Made by a program: the position numbers and the translations under genes. From Duganella sacchari (lineage in GTDB: Bacteria > Pseudomonadota > Gammaproteobacteria > Burkholderiales > Burkholderiaceae_D), in NCBI RefSeq assembly GCF_900143065.1, contig NZ_FRCX01000002.1, positions 603,209 to 667,208 of the forward strand: 64,000 nucleotides of DNA. The letters are read 5' to 3'. The notes beneath the pieces were generated by a model. It saw nothing but the letters and a program-made list of their open reading frames with translations. It made no database searches and was not told the DNA's origin. Below, one piece after another: positions 1 through 9,519 of this stretch. Every line of letters begins with the position of its first letter. Position 1 is the stretch's first letter.

Positions 1-2912
1 AGGCCTTCCGCCTCGATGCGCTGCCGGTTGGCGATCGGGATGCCGACACGGATATCGCGCTGGCCACTGTAGCGGTGCAGCAGCGCCATGAAGCCAGCCA
101 GCAGCGCCATGAACAGCGTGCTGCCGTTGCGGCGCGCACACGCATTCAACGCCTCAGCCAGTTGCGGCGCCAGTTCCAGCTGATGGGCGGCTGCCTTATA
201 GTTTGCCACTGCGGGCCGTGGACGATCGACCGGCAAGGCCAGCACCGCCTGTTCACCGCCCAGCTGTTCGCGCCAGTACGCCAGCTGGCGTGCGCCTTCA
301 CCCTCTTGCAACCATGCCTGCTGCCAGGCGGCGTAATCCGCATACTGTACCGGCAGTGGCGCCATGACCGCAGCATCTCCGCGGTAGTGCGCGCCCAGCT
401 CGGACAGCAAAACCTGCATCGACACGCCGTCCGAAACGATGTGGTGCATGGCCACTGCCAGGATATGGGTTTCGCCGTCAAGGCGCAGCAGTTTCGCGCG
501 CAGTAGCGGGCCGTGGCACAGGTCGAACGGCTCGGCATTGAGTTCTTCCGCAAGGCGCAGTGCTTCGGCTTCACGCGCGTTTGCGGGGAGTTCGCGCAGG
601 TCGTTTTCCGACCAGGCCAGCGGCAACTCAGGCAGTATCAGCTGCTCTCCCTTGCCATCTGCGCCTGGCTGGAACAAGGTACGCAGCGATTCATGCCTGG
701 CCACCAGCGCTTCGAAGCTTGAACGCAGTACGGCGCTATCCAGCGGGCCGGTATAACGCAACGCTCCGCTGACGTGGTAGGCGCAGCTTTCCGGCGCCAT
801 CTGCCACAGGAACCACTGTCTTTGCTGGGCATGCGACAGCGGCAGCGGCGCACCAAGTCGATCTGCTGATAGCGGGACGATGGTGACGGGATGGACGGCA
901 GCCTGCGGCTGTCTGCCGATGGCAGCGGCCATCGCGCCCAATTGCGGATGCTCGAATAGCAGGCGAACCGGAAAATCGACATGCCAACGCTCGCCTATGC
1001 GCGCCGCCAGCTGTACCGCCGTCAGCGAATTGCCGCCGCTGGCGAGAAAATGTGCCTCGCGCACAAACACCGTTGCGGCATCCCGTTTGAGCACATCGCG
1101 CCACAGGGCCGCCAATACTGCCTCGGTGTCGTTCAGCGGCGCTGCGTCTGCACTATCCGCATCCGCAGGGCCTCCTGATGCAAATGCACCGAATTCATAC
1201 ACCGCATAGGCGTCCAGCGTGCGCTCCTGCCAGCCCTTGCGGCACGCGCCGCGTTGCAGTTTGCCGCTCGATGTCTTGGGCAGCGCGCCCGGATTCAGCA
1301 GCACCACTACCGATGCCGGTTCCTTGCAGGCCGTGACAACCGCCTGGCTCAGGGCTTCCACCAATGCCTGCACTGGTACCAGCTTCTGCAAGCCACGTGA
1401 GATTTCGACGGCCACGCCGACGCCTTCACCGCCATCGGGCGTCCTGACGGCAAACGCCGCCACCCGCCCTTTACGCGCGGCTTCAACATCCGCCTCGATG
1501 CCCTGCTCGATATCCTGCGGATAGATATTGAGGCCGCGCACAATAATCAAGTCCTTGATGCGGCCCGTGATGTACAGCTGTCTGTCATAAAGGAAGCCCA
1601 GGTCGCCCGTGCGCAGCCAGCGCCGCCCATCGCGTTCGATAAACGTTTCGGCGCTGGCATCCTCGCGCCGCCAGTAACCACGGGCGATACTTGGGCCGCT
1701 GGCCTGGATTTCGCCGGCATGTCCGGTATCCAGCACACGGCCCGTCTCAGGATCGACAATCTCCAGCACGTGATCGACAGCGATGGCGCCACACGCCACC
1801 AGCATGGCGCCACCGTCATCCGCCAGCGGCTGGCCTTGCGCCAGGCTCTCAGCGGAGAAGCCCTGTACGCATAAGCCCTCGGCACGGCGGCCGCCAGTCA
1901 GCAGCAGCGTGGCTTCAGCCAGGCCATAGCATGGGTAGACTGAATCAGCGGAAAAACCAGCAGGCCTGGTGTGGGCGATGAAATCACGCAGCGTATCGTA
2001 GCGCACCGGCTCCGCGCCGGAAAACGCCAGCCGCCAGCTCGACAAGTCAAGCTGCGCAATCTGGCTATCCCTGATCCGTTCAAGGCAAAGACGGAACGCG
2101 AAATCCGGCCCGCCACTGATGGTCGCGCGCAACCGCGATATCGCCTGCAGCCAGCGCACCGGCCGTTCGAGGAAAAATTTCGGCGTCATCAAGCCGACGG
2201 GAATCCCGCGATGCAGCGGCTGCAGCAGGCCGCCGATCAAGCCCATGTCGTGATACAGCGGCAGCCAGGAGACGAAGATGTCGCTGCTACGCACATCCAT
2301 GCTGGTTTCGATGGCGCGCTCATTTGCCATCAGGTTGCCGTGCGTGACCATCACGCCTTTGGGCGTCGAGGTCGAGCCCGAGGTGTACTGCAGAAAGGCG
2401 ACGTCGCTGCTTGCCGGCGCATGCTCCGCCCATTCATCCGCCAGACTGGCGCTGAAGCCATCGGCCGCAATCACCACCGCGCTGCCGAATGCACTCATGG
2501 CCTCGCCCACCATCGCCAGGATCGCGCCGGACGTCAGGATACAAGCCGCCTGCGCATCCTCCGCGATACCAACCAGCCGCGCCAGATGTTGCGGCCGCGC
2601 CGACTCCGGCGGAAACACCGGCACCGCGACCAATCCCGCGTACATGCAGGCGAAGAAGCCGACCACATAGTGATCGTCATTATCCAGCAGGAGCAATACG
2701 CGTTCGCCATGGCCGAAGCGGCGCTGCAAATGCGCCGCCAGCGCACGCACGCGCTGCTCCAGCAAGGCATAGGAAACGGGTGCATCAAAAGCCGCGCCGT
2801 CCCGCTCGGCCACCACAATCAGGGCGACGTCGTCGGGACGCTGTTTGGCAAGCGCGCGCAGATGGGCGACAAAATTCTCGGGATAGTGGCGCGCGGGCGA
2901 CTGAGTAAGCAT
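1..2912 (-). CDS. Fatty acyl-AMP ligase / ACP / condensation NRPS, C-terminus beyond the left edge
   Basis: First protein of a lipopeptide assembly line: it should activate a fatty acid as acyl-AMP, load it on an ACP and pass it to a condensation domain. The visible 970 residues start MLTQSPARHYPENF. Residues 1-580 are a fatty acyl-AMP ligase (QYTSGSTSTPKGV near 171, with the FAAL-type spacing). Residues 590-660 are a carrier domain (GGNSLTAVQL near 620). A condensation domain begins near 690 (LSHAQQRQWFLWQM) with HHIVSDG near 822, and is cut by the window edge. The ATG at 2912 lies 15 bases after the MbtH gene with a weak GGGA behind it, so the two are probably co-transcribed. By similarity of layout to lipopeptide siderophore loci of Burkholderiales, and given the Fur-like site upstream of the locus, a siderophore is the likely product; this is inference. 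Confidence 0.9.
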   Translation of the reverse strand, partial: MLTQSPARHYPENFVAHLRALAKQRPDDVALIVVAERDGAAFDAPVSYALLEQRVRALAAHLQRRFGHGERVLLLLDNDDHYVVGFFACMYAGLVAVPVFPPESARPQHLARLVGIAEDAQAACILTSGAILAMVGEAMSAFGSAVVIAADGFSASLADEWAEHAPASSDVAFLQYTSGSTSTPKGVMVTHGNLMANERAIETSMDVRSSDIFVSWLPLYHDMGLIGGLLQPLHRGIPVGLMTPKFFLERPVRWLQAISRLRATISGGPDFAFRLCLERIRDSQIAQLDLSSWRLAFSGAEPVRYDTLRDFIAHTRPAGFSADSVYPCYGLAEATLLLTGGRRAEGLCVQGFSAESLAQGQPLADDGGAMLVACGAIAVDHVLEIVDPETGRVLDTGHAGEIQASGPSIARGYWRREDASAETFIERDGRRWLRTGDLGFLYDRQLYITGRIKDLIIVRGLNIYPQDIEQGIEADVEAARKGRVAAFAVRTPDGGEGVGVAVEISRGLQKLVPVQALVEALSQAVVTACKEPASVVVLLNPGALPKTSSGKLQRGACRKGWQERTLDAYAVYEFGAFASGGPADADSADAAPLNDTEAVLAALWRDVLKRDAATVFVREAHFLASGGNSLTAVQLAARIGERWHVDFPVRLLFEHPQLGAMAAAIGRQPQAAVHPVTIVPLSADRLGAPLPLSHAQQRQWFLWQMAPESCAYHVSGALRYTGPLDSAVLRSSFEALVARHESLRTLFQPGADGKGEQLILPELPLAWSENDLRELPANAREAEALRLAEELNAEPFDLCHGPLLRAKLLRLDGETHILAVAMHHIVSDGVSMQVLLSELGAHYRGDAAVMAPLPVQYADYAAWQQAWLQEGEGARQLAYWREQLGGEQAVLALPVDRPRPAVANYKAAAHQLELAPQLAEALNACARRNGSTLFMALLAGFMALLHRYSGQRDIRVGIPIANRQRIEAEG

Positions 2913-2927
2913 CGGATGTCCCGCGTA

Positions 2928-3158
2928 TCAGCGTGCGCTGGATTGTTCGGCCATCCAGTCGCGCAGCGACTTCGGACGCATATCGGTCCACGTCTTCTCG
3001 ACGTATTCCAGCACGCTCTTCTTGTTGCCACGCACGCCATCGACGGCACGCCAGCCGCCGGGCACCGCTTTCCATTGCGGCCAGATCGAATACTGTTCTT
3101 CGTGATTTACAAGGACGATGAAGACTTCATCTTCACGATCGAAACAACTGGTGGACAT
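2928..3158 (-). CDS. MbtH-like NRPS accessory protein
   Basis: Small 76-residue protein of the MbtH family, which binds NRPS adenylation domains and helps their folding and activity. The family signature is plain: [10 protein letters not shown] at residues 18-27, VPGGW near 32-36, and [11 protein letters not shown] near 52-62, with the conserved Trp residues present. Length is normal for the family. A good Shine-Dalgarno (TGAGGTTAGCGC before ATG) sets the start. It sits directly upstream of the FAAL-NRPS gene. No second MbtH gene is visible beside the large NRPS cluster at 34-64 kb, so it could serve both. Confidence 0.95.
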   Translation of the reverse strand: MSTSCFDREDEVFIVLVNHEEQYSIWPQWKAVPGGWRAVDGVRGNKKSVLEYVEKTWTDMRPKSLRDWMAEQSSAR

Positions 3159-3294
3159 GCGCTAACCTCATGATGGTGATGGCAGCGCCGCGCATTCCGA
3201 CATGGAAGGCCAGCGGCACTACTCTCCCCTATGACGCATGAGGCAAAGCGAAATTTACTGCGATGGGTAAGGAAAAAGCGGCTACGGCGCCAGT

Positions 3295-3501
3295 TCAGGC
3301 CTGCCTGTCCGCAGGCGGCACAAGGCCCGCCGCAAGCCAGACGCGGCGCGCTTCTTCATATGCCTTGAGGTGATCGGGAGAGGCTTTCAGCCACGCCGCC
3401 AGTTCGGCCAGCGCAGCTTCATCGAGTGCATTTTCGTGCTCGCGTTGTATCCAATCGAGGGCGCTTTGCCAATGCTGGTCAGCGTTTGTATTTGTCGTCA
3501 T
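3295..3501 (-). CDS. DUF4880 domain-only FecR-like protein
   Basis: A 68-residue protein that matches only the N-terminal DUF4880 part of FecR/PupR anti-sigma regulators: ALDWIQREHENALDEAALAE followed by a WL.ASPDH..AYEEA.R.W pattern. There is no transmembrane segment and no periplasmic FecR domain, whereas full FecR proteins are about 300-330 residues. It follows the ECF sigma gene by 68 bases on the same strand, so it probably binds that sigma factor in the cytoplasm. Whether it is an inhibitor, an activator or a remnant cannot be told from sequence. A weak AAGG precedes the ATG. Confidence 0.8.
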   Translation of the reverse strand: MTTNTNADQHWQSALDWIQREHENALDEAALAELAAWLKASPDHLKAYEEARRVWLAAGLVPPADRQA

Positions 3502-3569
3502 GGCCTTGCCGATATGAGATGCACGACATCGTCATTGACGCCGCCGGCACATTATATCAACTGGCGTTA

Positions 3570-4082
3570 TCAGGCCGCCCGCAAGGCATCGCGGCAGCAT
3601 TCCATCGCATCGCGGATCATAAAGTTCACCAGCGTGGTGGAGATGCCAAGATGGGCCGCCACCTCGCGCTGGGTTTTGCCGGCCAGGCGGTGCAGCTCGA
3701 ATGCGGCGCGGGTGCGCTCCGGCAGTTTGTCGAGCGCACGCGCCACACGGACCAGCTCCTGGGTGTGGATGGCCTGCACTTCCGGCGTGACGTTCGAACC
3801 GGGCTGCAAGTCTTCCTCGCCCGGCGAAAACACCTGCTGCTCGAAAGCGGCGCGGCGATGACGGTCGATGGCCAGGTTGCGCACCAGCTGAAACAGGTAG
3901 GCCCCGGGATTCAAAATATGCAGCTCTTCGATACCGTCGGCCAGCTTGACATACGCATCCTGCACAACATCCTCGGCGCGCTGGCGGCAACCCAGGATGC
4001 GCGCGGCTGCATCGCGCAATTGGGTGCGGGATGCAATAAAGAGCTGACGGATGTCGACAGCAGTGGTCATGGGCATGGGCAT
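3570..4082 (-). CDS. ECF sigma factor, FecI family
   Basis: RNA polymerase sigma factor of the ECF iron-transport (FecI/PvdS-like) group, expected to direct transcription of the siderophore genes. Region 2 is recognisable as ILGCRQRAEDVVQDAYVKL and region 4 as TQREVAAHLGISTTLVNFMI, the helix-turn-helix. The open frame extends to 4121, but those codons overlap the Fur-like site and the predicted -10, so translation more likely starts at one of three in-frame ATGs at 4082, 4076 or 4070, followed by MTTAVDIRQLF. From 4082 the protein is 170 residues, normal for the group. No clear Shine-Dalgarno separates the three choices. The DUF4880 gene lies just downstream. Confidence 0.9.
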   Translation of the reverse strand: MPMPMTTAVDIRQLFIASRTQLRDAAARILGCRQRAEDVVQDAYVKLADGIEELHILNPGAYLFQLVRNLAIDRHRRAAFEQQVFSPGEEDLQPGSNVTPEVQAIHTQELVRVARALDKLPERTRAAFELHRLAGKTQREVAAHLGISTTLVNFMIRDAMECCRDALRAA

Positions 4083-4099
4083 ATGTGAGGAGTTGGAAT

Positions 4100-4119
4100 G
4101 ATAATGATTCGCGTTTACC
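4100..4119 (-). promoter_or_regulatory. Fur-box-like operator upstream of the sigma factor gene
   Basis: The plus strand reads GATAATGATTCGCGTTTACC, preceded by AT. The first half TGATAATGATT matches the Fur 7-1-7 left arm fully; the right arm is degenerate (ATTCGCG against ATTATCA). It lies between the predicted -10 and the sigma gene start, where bound Fur would block initiation. Iron repression of the whole locus through the sigma factor follows from this, by analogy with pvdS. Confidence 0.65.
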
Positions 4120-4120
4120 A

Positions 4121-4149
4121 ATTCTCGCAGATGCTAGCCTTTTTTGCAA
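4121..4149 (-). promoter_or_regulatory. Putative promoter of the sigma factor gene
   Basis: Read on the minus strand there is a -35 TTGCAA (4144-4149) and a -10 GAGAAT (4121-4126) separated by exactly 17 bases, each matching four of six consensus positions. The Fur-like site lies immediately downstream of the -10. The arrangement is plausible for a housekeeping-sigma, Fur-repressed promoter, but the boxes are not strong. Confidence 0.45.
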
Positions 4150-4293
4150 TGTGTCTTTTTTTGCAGGACGCCAGGAAAATACTGTTGCGTACAAAGAGGG
4201 GTGCAGGCCCCGTCACCACGGGCTTTGCCAGGGAAAACCAGCAGCGGCCCGCCCCCATCCGTCTACAGCCAATGGATATCTTTTTGATAGTCG

Positions 4294-4319
4294 AAAAAAA
4301 ACCCCTGATTGCTCAGGGG
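4294..4319 (-). terminator. Rho-independent terminator of acnB
   Basis: A perfect 7-bp stem CCCCTGA/TCAGGGG with a 4-base loop (4302-4319), followed on the minus strand by a run of eight T. It lies 27 bases past the acnB stop codon and separates acnB from the siderophore regulator genes. Confidence 0.9.
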
Positions 4320-4346
4320 CTTTTGGGCGATAGCCGGAAGACCGGA

Positions 4347-6932
4347 TTAGACCTTGACCGTATCGGCGACAGCGCGGAACTCTTCGATCTGGTCGAAGTT
4401 CATGTAGCGATAGATCTTGTCAGCGTTCTGGTCGATCACGCCGATGTGCGACATGTACTCTTCCTTGGTCGGGATGCGGCCCAGTGCCGAGCACACCGCC
4501 GCCAGTTCCGCCGAACCCAGGTACACATTGGTTTCCAGACCCAGACGGTTCGGGAAGTTACGGGTCGAGGTCGACATCACAGTAGCACCCTTGCGGATCT
4601 GCGCCTGGTTACCCATGCACAGCGAGCAGCCCGGCATTTCCATGCGGGCGCCGGTGCGGCCCAGCGTACCGTAGTGGCCTTCGGCGGTCAGCTGTTGCGC
4701 ATCCATCTTGGTCGGCGGTGCGATCCACAGACGCACCGGGATATCCGATTTGCCTTCCAGGACTTTGGACGCCGCGCGGAAGTGACCGATGTTGGTCATG
4801 CACGAACCAACGAACACGTCGTCGATCTTGTCGCCGGCCACATCAGCCAGGGTCTTGACGTCGTCCGGATCGTTCGGGCAGGCGACGATAGGCTCGTGGA
4901 TGTCGGCCAGATCGATTTCGATGACCGCTGCGTATTCGGCGTCCGCATCCGGCGACAGCAGGTTCGGGTTGGCCAGCCATGCTTCCATGGCCTTGATACG
5001 GCGTTCCAGCGTGCGCTTGTCCTGGTAGTTATTGGCGATCATCCACTTCATCAGCGTGATGTTCGAGGTCATGTACTCGATGATCGGCTCTTTATCCAGG
5101 TGCACGGTGCAACCAGCAGCCGAACGCTCTGCCGACGCATCGGACAGCTCGAATGCCTGTTCCACTTTCAGTTTCGGCAGACCTTCGATTTCCAGGATAC
5201 GGCCGGAGAAGATGTTCTTCTTGCCTTTCTTATCCACGGTCAGCAGGCCTTGCTGGATCGCGTACAGCGGAATCGCGTTGACCAGGTCACGCAGGGTCAC
5301 GCCTGGCTGCATTTCGCCTTTGAAGCGCACCAGTACCGACTCCGGCATATCCAGCGGCATGACGCCGGTGGCGGCGGCAAACGCCACCAGGCCGGAACCT
5401 GCCGGGAACGAGATACCGATAGGGAAACGGGTGTGCGAGTCGCCGCCGGTGCCGACGGTATCCGGCATCAGCAGACGGTTCAGCCACGAGTGGATCACGC
5501 CGTCGCCTGGACGCAGTGCCACGCCGCCGCGGTTTTCAATGAAGGTTGGCAGTTCGCGGTGCATCTTCACGTCGACGATTTTTGGATACGCCGCAGTGTG
5601 GCAGAACGATTGCATCACCAGGTCCGCCGAGAAGCCCAGGCAAGCCAGATCTTTCAGCTCGTCGCGGGTCATCGGGCCGGTGGTGTCTTGCGAACCCACG
5701 GTGGTCATATTCGGTTCGCAGTAGGTGCCTGGACGGATGCCCTGGCCTTCTGGCATGCCGCAAGCACGGCCAACCATCTTCTGCGCCAGCGAGAAACCCT
5801 TGCCGGTGTCGGCCGGGTTCTGCGGCAGGCGGAACAGCGTCGATGCTGGCAGGCCCAGCGTTTCGCGCGCCTTGGTGGTCAGACCACGGCCGATAATCAG
5901 CGGAATACGGCCACCGGCACGGACTTCGTCAAACAGCACGTCGGATTTCACCTTGAATTCGGCGATGACAACGCCGTTCTTCAGGGCCTTGCCTTCGTAT
6001 GGACGCAGTTCGATCACGTCGCCCATTTCCATTTGGGTCACATCCAGCTCAATCGGCAGTGCGCCCGCATCTTCCATGGTGTTGTAGAAGATAGGAGCGA
6101 TCTTGGTGCCCAGGCAGACGCCGCCGAAACGCTTGTTCGGAATGAATGGAATGTCTTCGCCGGTGAACCACAGCACCGAGTTGGTCGCGGATTTACGCGA
6201 CGAACCGGTACCGACCACGTCGCCAACGTAGGCCACCAGGTTGCCCTTGGCTTTCAGCGCTTCCAGCTGCTTCAGCGGACCGACCTTGCCTGGCTCTTCA
6301 GGATTGATGCCTGGGCGTGGATTTTTCAGCATCGCCAGTGCGTGCATCGGAATGTCAGGACGGGTGGTGGCGTCAGGTGCTGGCGACAGATCGTCGGTAT
6401 TGGTTTCGCCGGAAACCTTGAACACGGTCAGGGTCAGGCTCTGTGGTACTTCCGGACGCGAGGTGAACCACTCGGCATCCGCCCACGATTGCAGCACGCC
6501 CTTGGCGCGCGCATTGCCTTTGTCGGCCAGTTCCTTGACGTCGTGGAAGTAGTCGAACATCAGCAGGGTTTTCTTCAGGCCTTCAGCGGCGACGTCGCCG
6601 ACCACCGCGTCATCCAGCAGATCGATCATCGGCTTGATGTTGAAACCGCCCAGCATGGTGCCCAGCAGCTGGGTCGCCAGTTCGCGCGAAATCAGCGGCG
6701 AGGTTTCGGTGCCCTTGGCAACGGCGGTCAGGAAGGCGGACTTGACCTTGGCGGCATCGTCCACGCCCGCAGGTACGCGGTTGGTGATCAGATCGACCAG
6801 GAATTGTTCTTCACCGGCAGGTGGGTTCTTCAGCAGTTCCACCAGGTCGGTGGTCTGGGCTGCGGACAGCGGCAGCGGAGGAATACCAAGGGATGCACGT
6901 TCGGCAACGTGGTCACGATAAGCAGCTAACAT
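4347..6932 (-). CDS. acnB: Aconitate hydratase B (bifunctional aconitase / 2-methylisocitrate dehydratase)
   Basis: TCA-cycle enzyme interconverting citrate and isocitrate through a 4Fe-4S cluster. AcnB enzymes also hydrate 2-methylaconitate. The 861-residue protein has the AcnB layout, with an N-terminal HEAT-like region followed by the swivel and catalytic domains, and the length matches the usual 865. The cluster cysteines are seen in [10 protein letters not shown] and [16 protein letters not shown] near the C-terminus. The frame stays open to 7007, but the family start [20 protein letters not shown] is at 6932. It is a single-gene unit with its own terminator and is diverged from the DUF2252 gene. 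It is housekeeping and not functionally tied to its neighbours beyond being an iron-dependent enzyme. Confidence 0.97.
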   Translation of the reverse strand: MLAAYRDHVAERASLGIPPLPLSAAQTTDLVELLKNPPAGEEQFLVDLITNRVPAGVDDAAKVKSAFLTAVAKGTETSPLISRELATQLLGTMLGGFNIKPMIDLLDDAVVGDVAAEGLKKTLLMFDYFHDVKELADKGNARAKGVLQSWADAEWFTSRPEVPQSLTLTVFKVSGETNTDDLSPAPDATTRPDIPMHALAMLKNPRPGINPEEPGKVGPLKQLEALKAKGNLVAYVGDVVGTGSSRKSATNSVLWFTGEDIPFIPNKRFGGVCLGTKIAPIFYNTMEDAGALPIELDVTQMEMGDVIELRPYEGKALKNGVVIAEFKVKSDVLFDEVRAGGRIPLIIGRGLTTKARETLGLPASTLFRLPQNPADTGKGFSLAQKMVGRACGMPEGQGIRPGTYCEPNMTTVGSQDTTGPMTRDELKDLACLGFSADLVMQSFCHTAAYPKIVDVKMHRELPTFIENRGGVALRPGDGVIHSWLNRLLMPDTVGTGGDSHTRFPIGISFPAGSGLVAFAAATGVMPLDMPESVLVRFKGEMQPGVTLRDLVNAIPLYAIQQGLLTVDKKGKKNIFSGRILEIEGLPKLKVEQAFELSDASAERSAAGCTVHLDKEPIIEYMTSNITLMKWMIANNYQDKRTLERRIKAMEAWLANPNLLSPDADAEYAAVIEIDLADIHEPIVACPNDPDDVKTLADVAGDKIDDVFVGSCMTNIGHFRAASKVLEGKSDIPVRLWIAPPTKMDAQQLTAEGHYGTLGRTGARMEMPGCSLCMGNQAQIRKGATVMSTSTRNFPNRLGLETNVYLGSAELAAVCSALGRIPTKEEYMSHIGVIDQNADKIYRYMNFDQIEEFRAVADTVKV

Positions 6933-7135
6933 AAGAGATCTCGTCAGGTTGATTGCAGGGCAGGCAATGAGCGACCGCCTGTTCTGAGCGCTATTGTACA
7001 TCAACAACTCTTATATAAGACATATAATAGGAGACGCCACCGCAGTTTTTGCCACATTCGATGCACAAAAGCACTTGAGCTCTACTGTTGGGCTACGCAC
7101 AGTGACGCCGGCGGAGTCCGGGCAGAATCGTGTTC

Positions 7136-8353
7136 ATGGCAAAAACACCAACATACTCCTCCAGGCCATCTACCCTGCCCGCCCCGGAACAACGGCGCCC
7201 TTTGTTACTACGGCGACGCGACGCCAAAATGGCCAGGTCGCCGCATGCCTATGTACGGGGCAATACCGCACAGTATTACGACTGGCTGCACTCGCTGGCA
7301 GGACAACGGCTGCCGCGTGGGCCGGCGATCTGGATCTGCGGCGACTGCCACGTGGGCAATCTGGGGCCAGTGGCCGATTTCGACGGCAAGGTGCAACTCG
7401 AATTACGCGATTTCGACCAGACCACCATCGGCAACCCCACCCATGATCTGATCCGGCTTGGCCTGTCACTGGCAACAGCGGCACGGGGCTCGTCGCTGCC
7501 GGGCGTGGTCACAGCGCATATGCTACAGCACATGCTGCTCGGATACCAGCGGGCGTTTTATCCCGGCCACGATGGCCTGGTCGCCAAGCCTGGCGTGGTC
7601 AAGTCCGCGCTGCGCCACGCCCAGCAGCGGTCATGGCGCATGCTGGCGCGGGAGCGCGCCATCGACGTGCGCCAGACTATCCCGCTCGGCAAGAACTTCT
7701 GGCCCCTGAGCGAGGCGGAACGCGCCGCCATTGCAGAGCTGTTTGCCGACCCGCTCGTCATGGAGCACATCACCGGCAGCCGTGCTGTAGGCGACACCGA
7801 CGCCGAGGCACCGCAAGCCACCGTGCTGGATGCCGCCTACTGGGTCAAGGGTTGCAGCTCGCTAGGCCTGCTGCGCTACGCGGTACTGGTGGATTTCAAT
7901 GGCGCGCACTGCCTGGTCGACATCAAGGAAGCGGTGGCGGCCACCAGTCCGCGCTACCGCCGCATCAGCATGCCGCGCGATAACGCCCGGCGCGTGGTTG
8001 AAGGCGCCAGCCACCTGTCGCCCTCGCTGGGGCAGCGCATGGTGGCGCGCCGCTTCATGGAGCGCGGCGTATTCGTGCGCCAGCTGATGCCGCAAGACCT
8101 GAAACTGGAAATTGAGCAGCTCGATATCCATGACGCGGTACGCACCGCAAGCTACCTGGCCTACGTGGTCGGCCGCGCCCACGCCGCGCAAATGGACAGT
8201 GGCGTCCGCGCCCAGTGGCTGCAGGAGTTGATGGCCAATCCCGGCAAGATCACCGGCACGCCGGAATGGCTGTGGCAAAGCGTGGTGCAACTGGTCGCCA
8301 GCCACGAGGCGGGCTATCTGGAGCACTGCCGCCAGTACGCCATGTCCGCCTAA
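7136..8353 (+). CDS. DUF2252 family protein
   Basis: A 405-residue protein of the uncharacterised DUF2252 family. The family hallmarks are present: KMARSPHAYVRGN near residue 32, ICGDCHVGNLGPVADFDG near 65-85, and LELRDFDQTTIGNPTHDL just after. The GDxHxxN and DFD motifs resemble the catalytic and metal-binding motifs of aminoglycoside-phosphotransferase-like kinases, so a phosphotransferase fold is a reasonable inference, but no substrate is known. The ATG at 7136 is preferred over an in-frame GTG six bases earlier. A 68-base gap separates it from the catalase-like gene downstream, so membership of that operon is possible but unproven. Confidence 0.85.
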   Translation: MAKTPTYSSRPSTLPAPEQRRPLLLRRRDAKMARSPHAYVRGNTAQYYDWLHSLAGQRLPRGPAIWICGDCHVGNLGPVADFDGKVQLELRDFDQTTIGNPTHDLIRLGLSLATAARGSSLPGVVTAHMLQHMLLGYQRAFYPGHDGLVAKPGVVKSALRHAQQRSWRMLARERAIDVRQTIPLGKNFWPLSEAERAAIAELFADPLVMEHITGSRAVGDTDAEAPQATVLDAAYWVKGCSSLGLLRYAVLVDFNGAHCLVDIKEAVAATSPRYRRISMPRDNARRVVEGASHLSPSLGQRMVARRFMERGVFVRQLMPQDLKLEIEQLDIHDAVRTASYLAYVVGRAHAAQMDSGVRAQWLQELMANPGKITGTPEWLWQSVVQLVASHEAGYLEHCRQYAMSA

Positions 8354-8421
8354 AGCAACGCCATTTTTTTAAACAAAAAAAGCACCATCGTGCGTTTTCA
8401 ATCCCAACTACCGAGGAAATT

Positions 8422-9507
8422 GTGAGCCCCATACTTTACACACCAGACATTGAAGTCATCGATGAAGAAGAGCGCACACTCATCAACCAGATCGTTGAAC
8501 AGATGGGCGCCACCTCACGCTGCGCCTTCGAACGCCACCGCCATGCACTGCGCGATGCCCATGCCAAGTCGAACGGCCTGCTCAAAGGGCAGCTCACGGT
8601 GCATGCCGATTTGCCCGACGAATTGCGCCAGGGCCTGTTCGCCCAGCCGCGCACCTACGACGTGGTCGCCAGGCTGTCGTCGGCGCCGGGCGATATCCAT
8701 TCCGATGCCATCCCGGCAGCGCGTGGCTTTGCGCTGAAGATCATCGGCGTCGAAGGTGAGCGGCTGACGCCCGATATCGGTGGCCACAACCAGGACTTCC
8801 TGATGGTGAACTTCCCTGCCCTCGCCTTCGGCACCATCGCCAAATACAAACGCATGCTGACGCTGCTGGAGGCCAATGCCCATGCGCCCGACACCTTCCA
8901 ACGGCTGGTGGCCGGTACCGCCCACGGCGCCAAGCAGGTGGTCGAAGCATTGGGCGGCACGCCGGGCGCTACCCTGGACGGACTCGCGCGCGACAATCAC
9001 CATCCGCTGGGCGAGACCTACCATACCCAGGCCGCCATCCGCTTCGGCGACTACATCGCCAAGCTGGCACTGCATCCCAGCTCGGCCAGTGTGCGCCAAT
9101 TGACCGGCCAGCCGGTGGACGACATCGCCTACGCAGGCATGCGCGATGCAGTCGCAGCACATTTTGCCCAGCACGGCGCCGAGTACACGCTGTCGGCTCA
9201 GCTATGCACCGATCTGGCCAGCATGCCGGTGGAAGATGCCGCTGTCACCTGGCCGGAACATGCCTCGCCGCACCGCCCGCTTGCCACGCTGCGCTTCGCG
9301 CCGCAGTCCACCGCCCATCCGGCGCGCCAGGTCTATGGTGACGACGTCTTGTCGTTCAACCCATGGAACGGCATCGTTGCGCACCAGCCGCTTGGCGGCA
9401 TCATGCGTATCCGCCGATTTGCCTACGAACGCTCCACTGCCTTCCGCCATGCGATGAACGCGCAGCCGCGCGTTGAGCCGGGCCAGGCTTCCGATATTCC
9501 CGATTGA
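8422..9507 (+). CDS. Catalase-like (catalase-related) protein
   Basis: A 361-residue protein related to the heme catalase core. It shows RTYDVVARLSSAPGD, AARGFALKIIG and the catalase-type NQDFLMVNFPAL segment near residues 123-135, and FNPWNGIVAHQPLGG near the C-terminus. It is shorter than classical catalases (about 480-500) and I cannot find the usual distal-His segment or the proximal RxFxYxD Tyr motif, so ordinary catalase activity should not be assumed. Catalase-related proteins of this type can act on organic peroxides. Translation starts at GTG 8422, chosen because a GAGGA lies 5 bases upstream and because homology begins there; the open frame upstream is a shadow of the DUF2252 gene. 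The next gene starts 12 bases downstream. Confidence 0.8.
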   Translation: MSPILYTPDIEVIDEEERTLINQIVEQMGATSRCAFERHRHALRDAHAKSNGLLKGQLTVHADLPDELRQGLFAQPRTYDVVARLSSAPGDIHSDAIPAARGFALKIIGVEGERLTPDIGGHNQDFLMVNFPALAFGTIAKYKRMLTLLEANAHAPDTFQRLVAGTAHGAKQVVEALGGTPGATLDGLARDNHHPLGETYHTQAAIRFGDYIAKLALHPSSASVRQLTGQPVDDIAYAGMRDAVAAHFAQHGAEYTLSAQLCTDLASMPVEDAAVTWPEHASPHRPLATLRFAPQSTAHPARQVYGDDVLSFNPWNGIVAHQPLGGIMRIRRFAYERSTAFRHAMNAQPRVEPGQASDIPD

Positions 9508-9519
9508 AAGGACACTCCC

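Noticed and set aside
1971..3173. Plus-strand open frame of 400 codons
   Set aside because: Antisense to both the FAAL-NRPS and MbtH genes, which are clear.
4083..4121. Upstream extension of the sigma factor to the first in-frame start
   Set aside because: These codons overlap the Fur-like site and predicted -10 and add a His/Asn/Ser-rich leader not typical of the family.
4098..6929. Plus-strand open frame of 943 codons
   Set aside because: It is antisense to acnB; its translation is low-complexity (His/Gln/Arg-rich) and matches no family, while acnB is certain.
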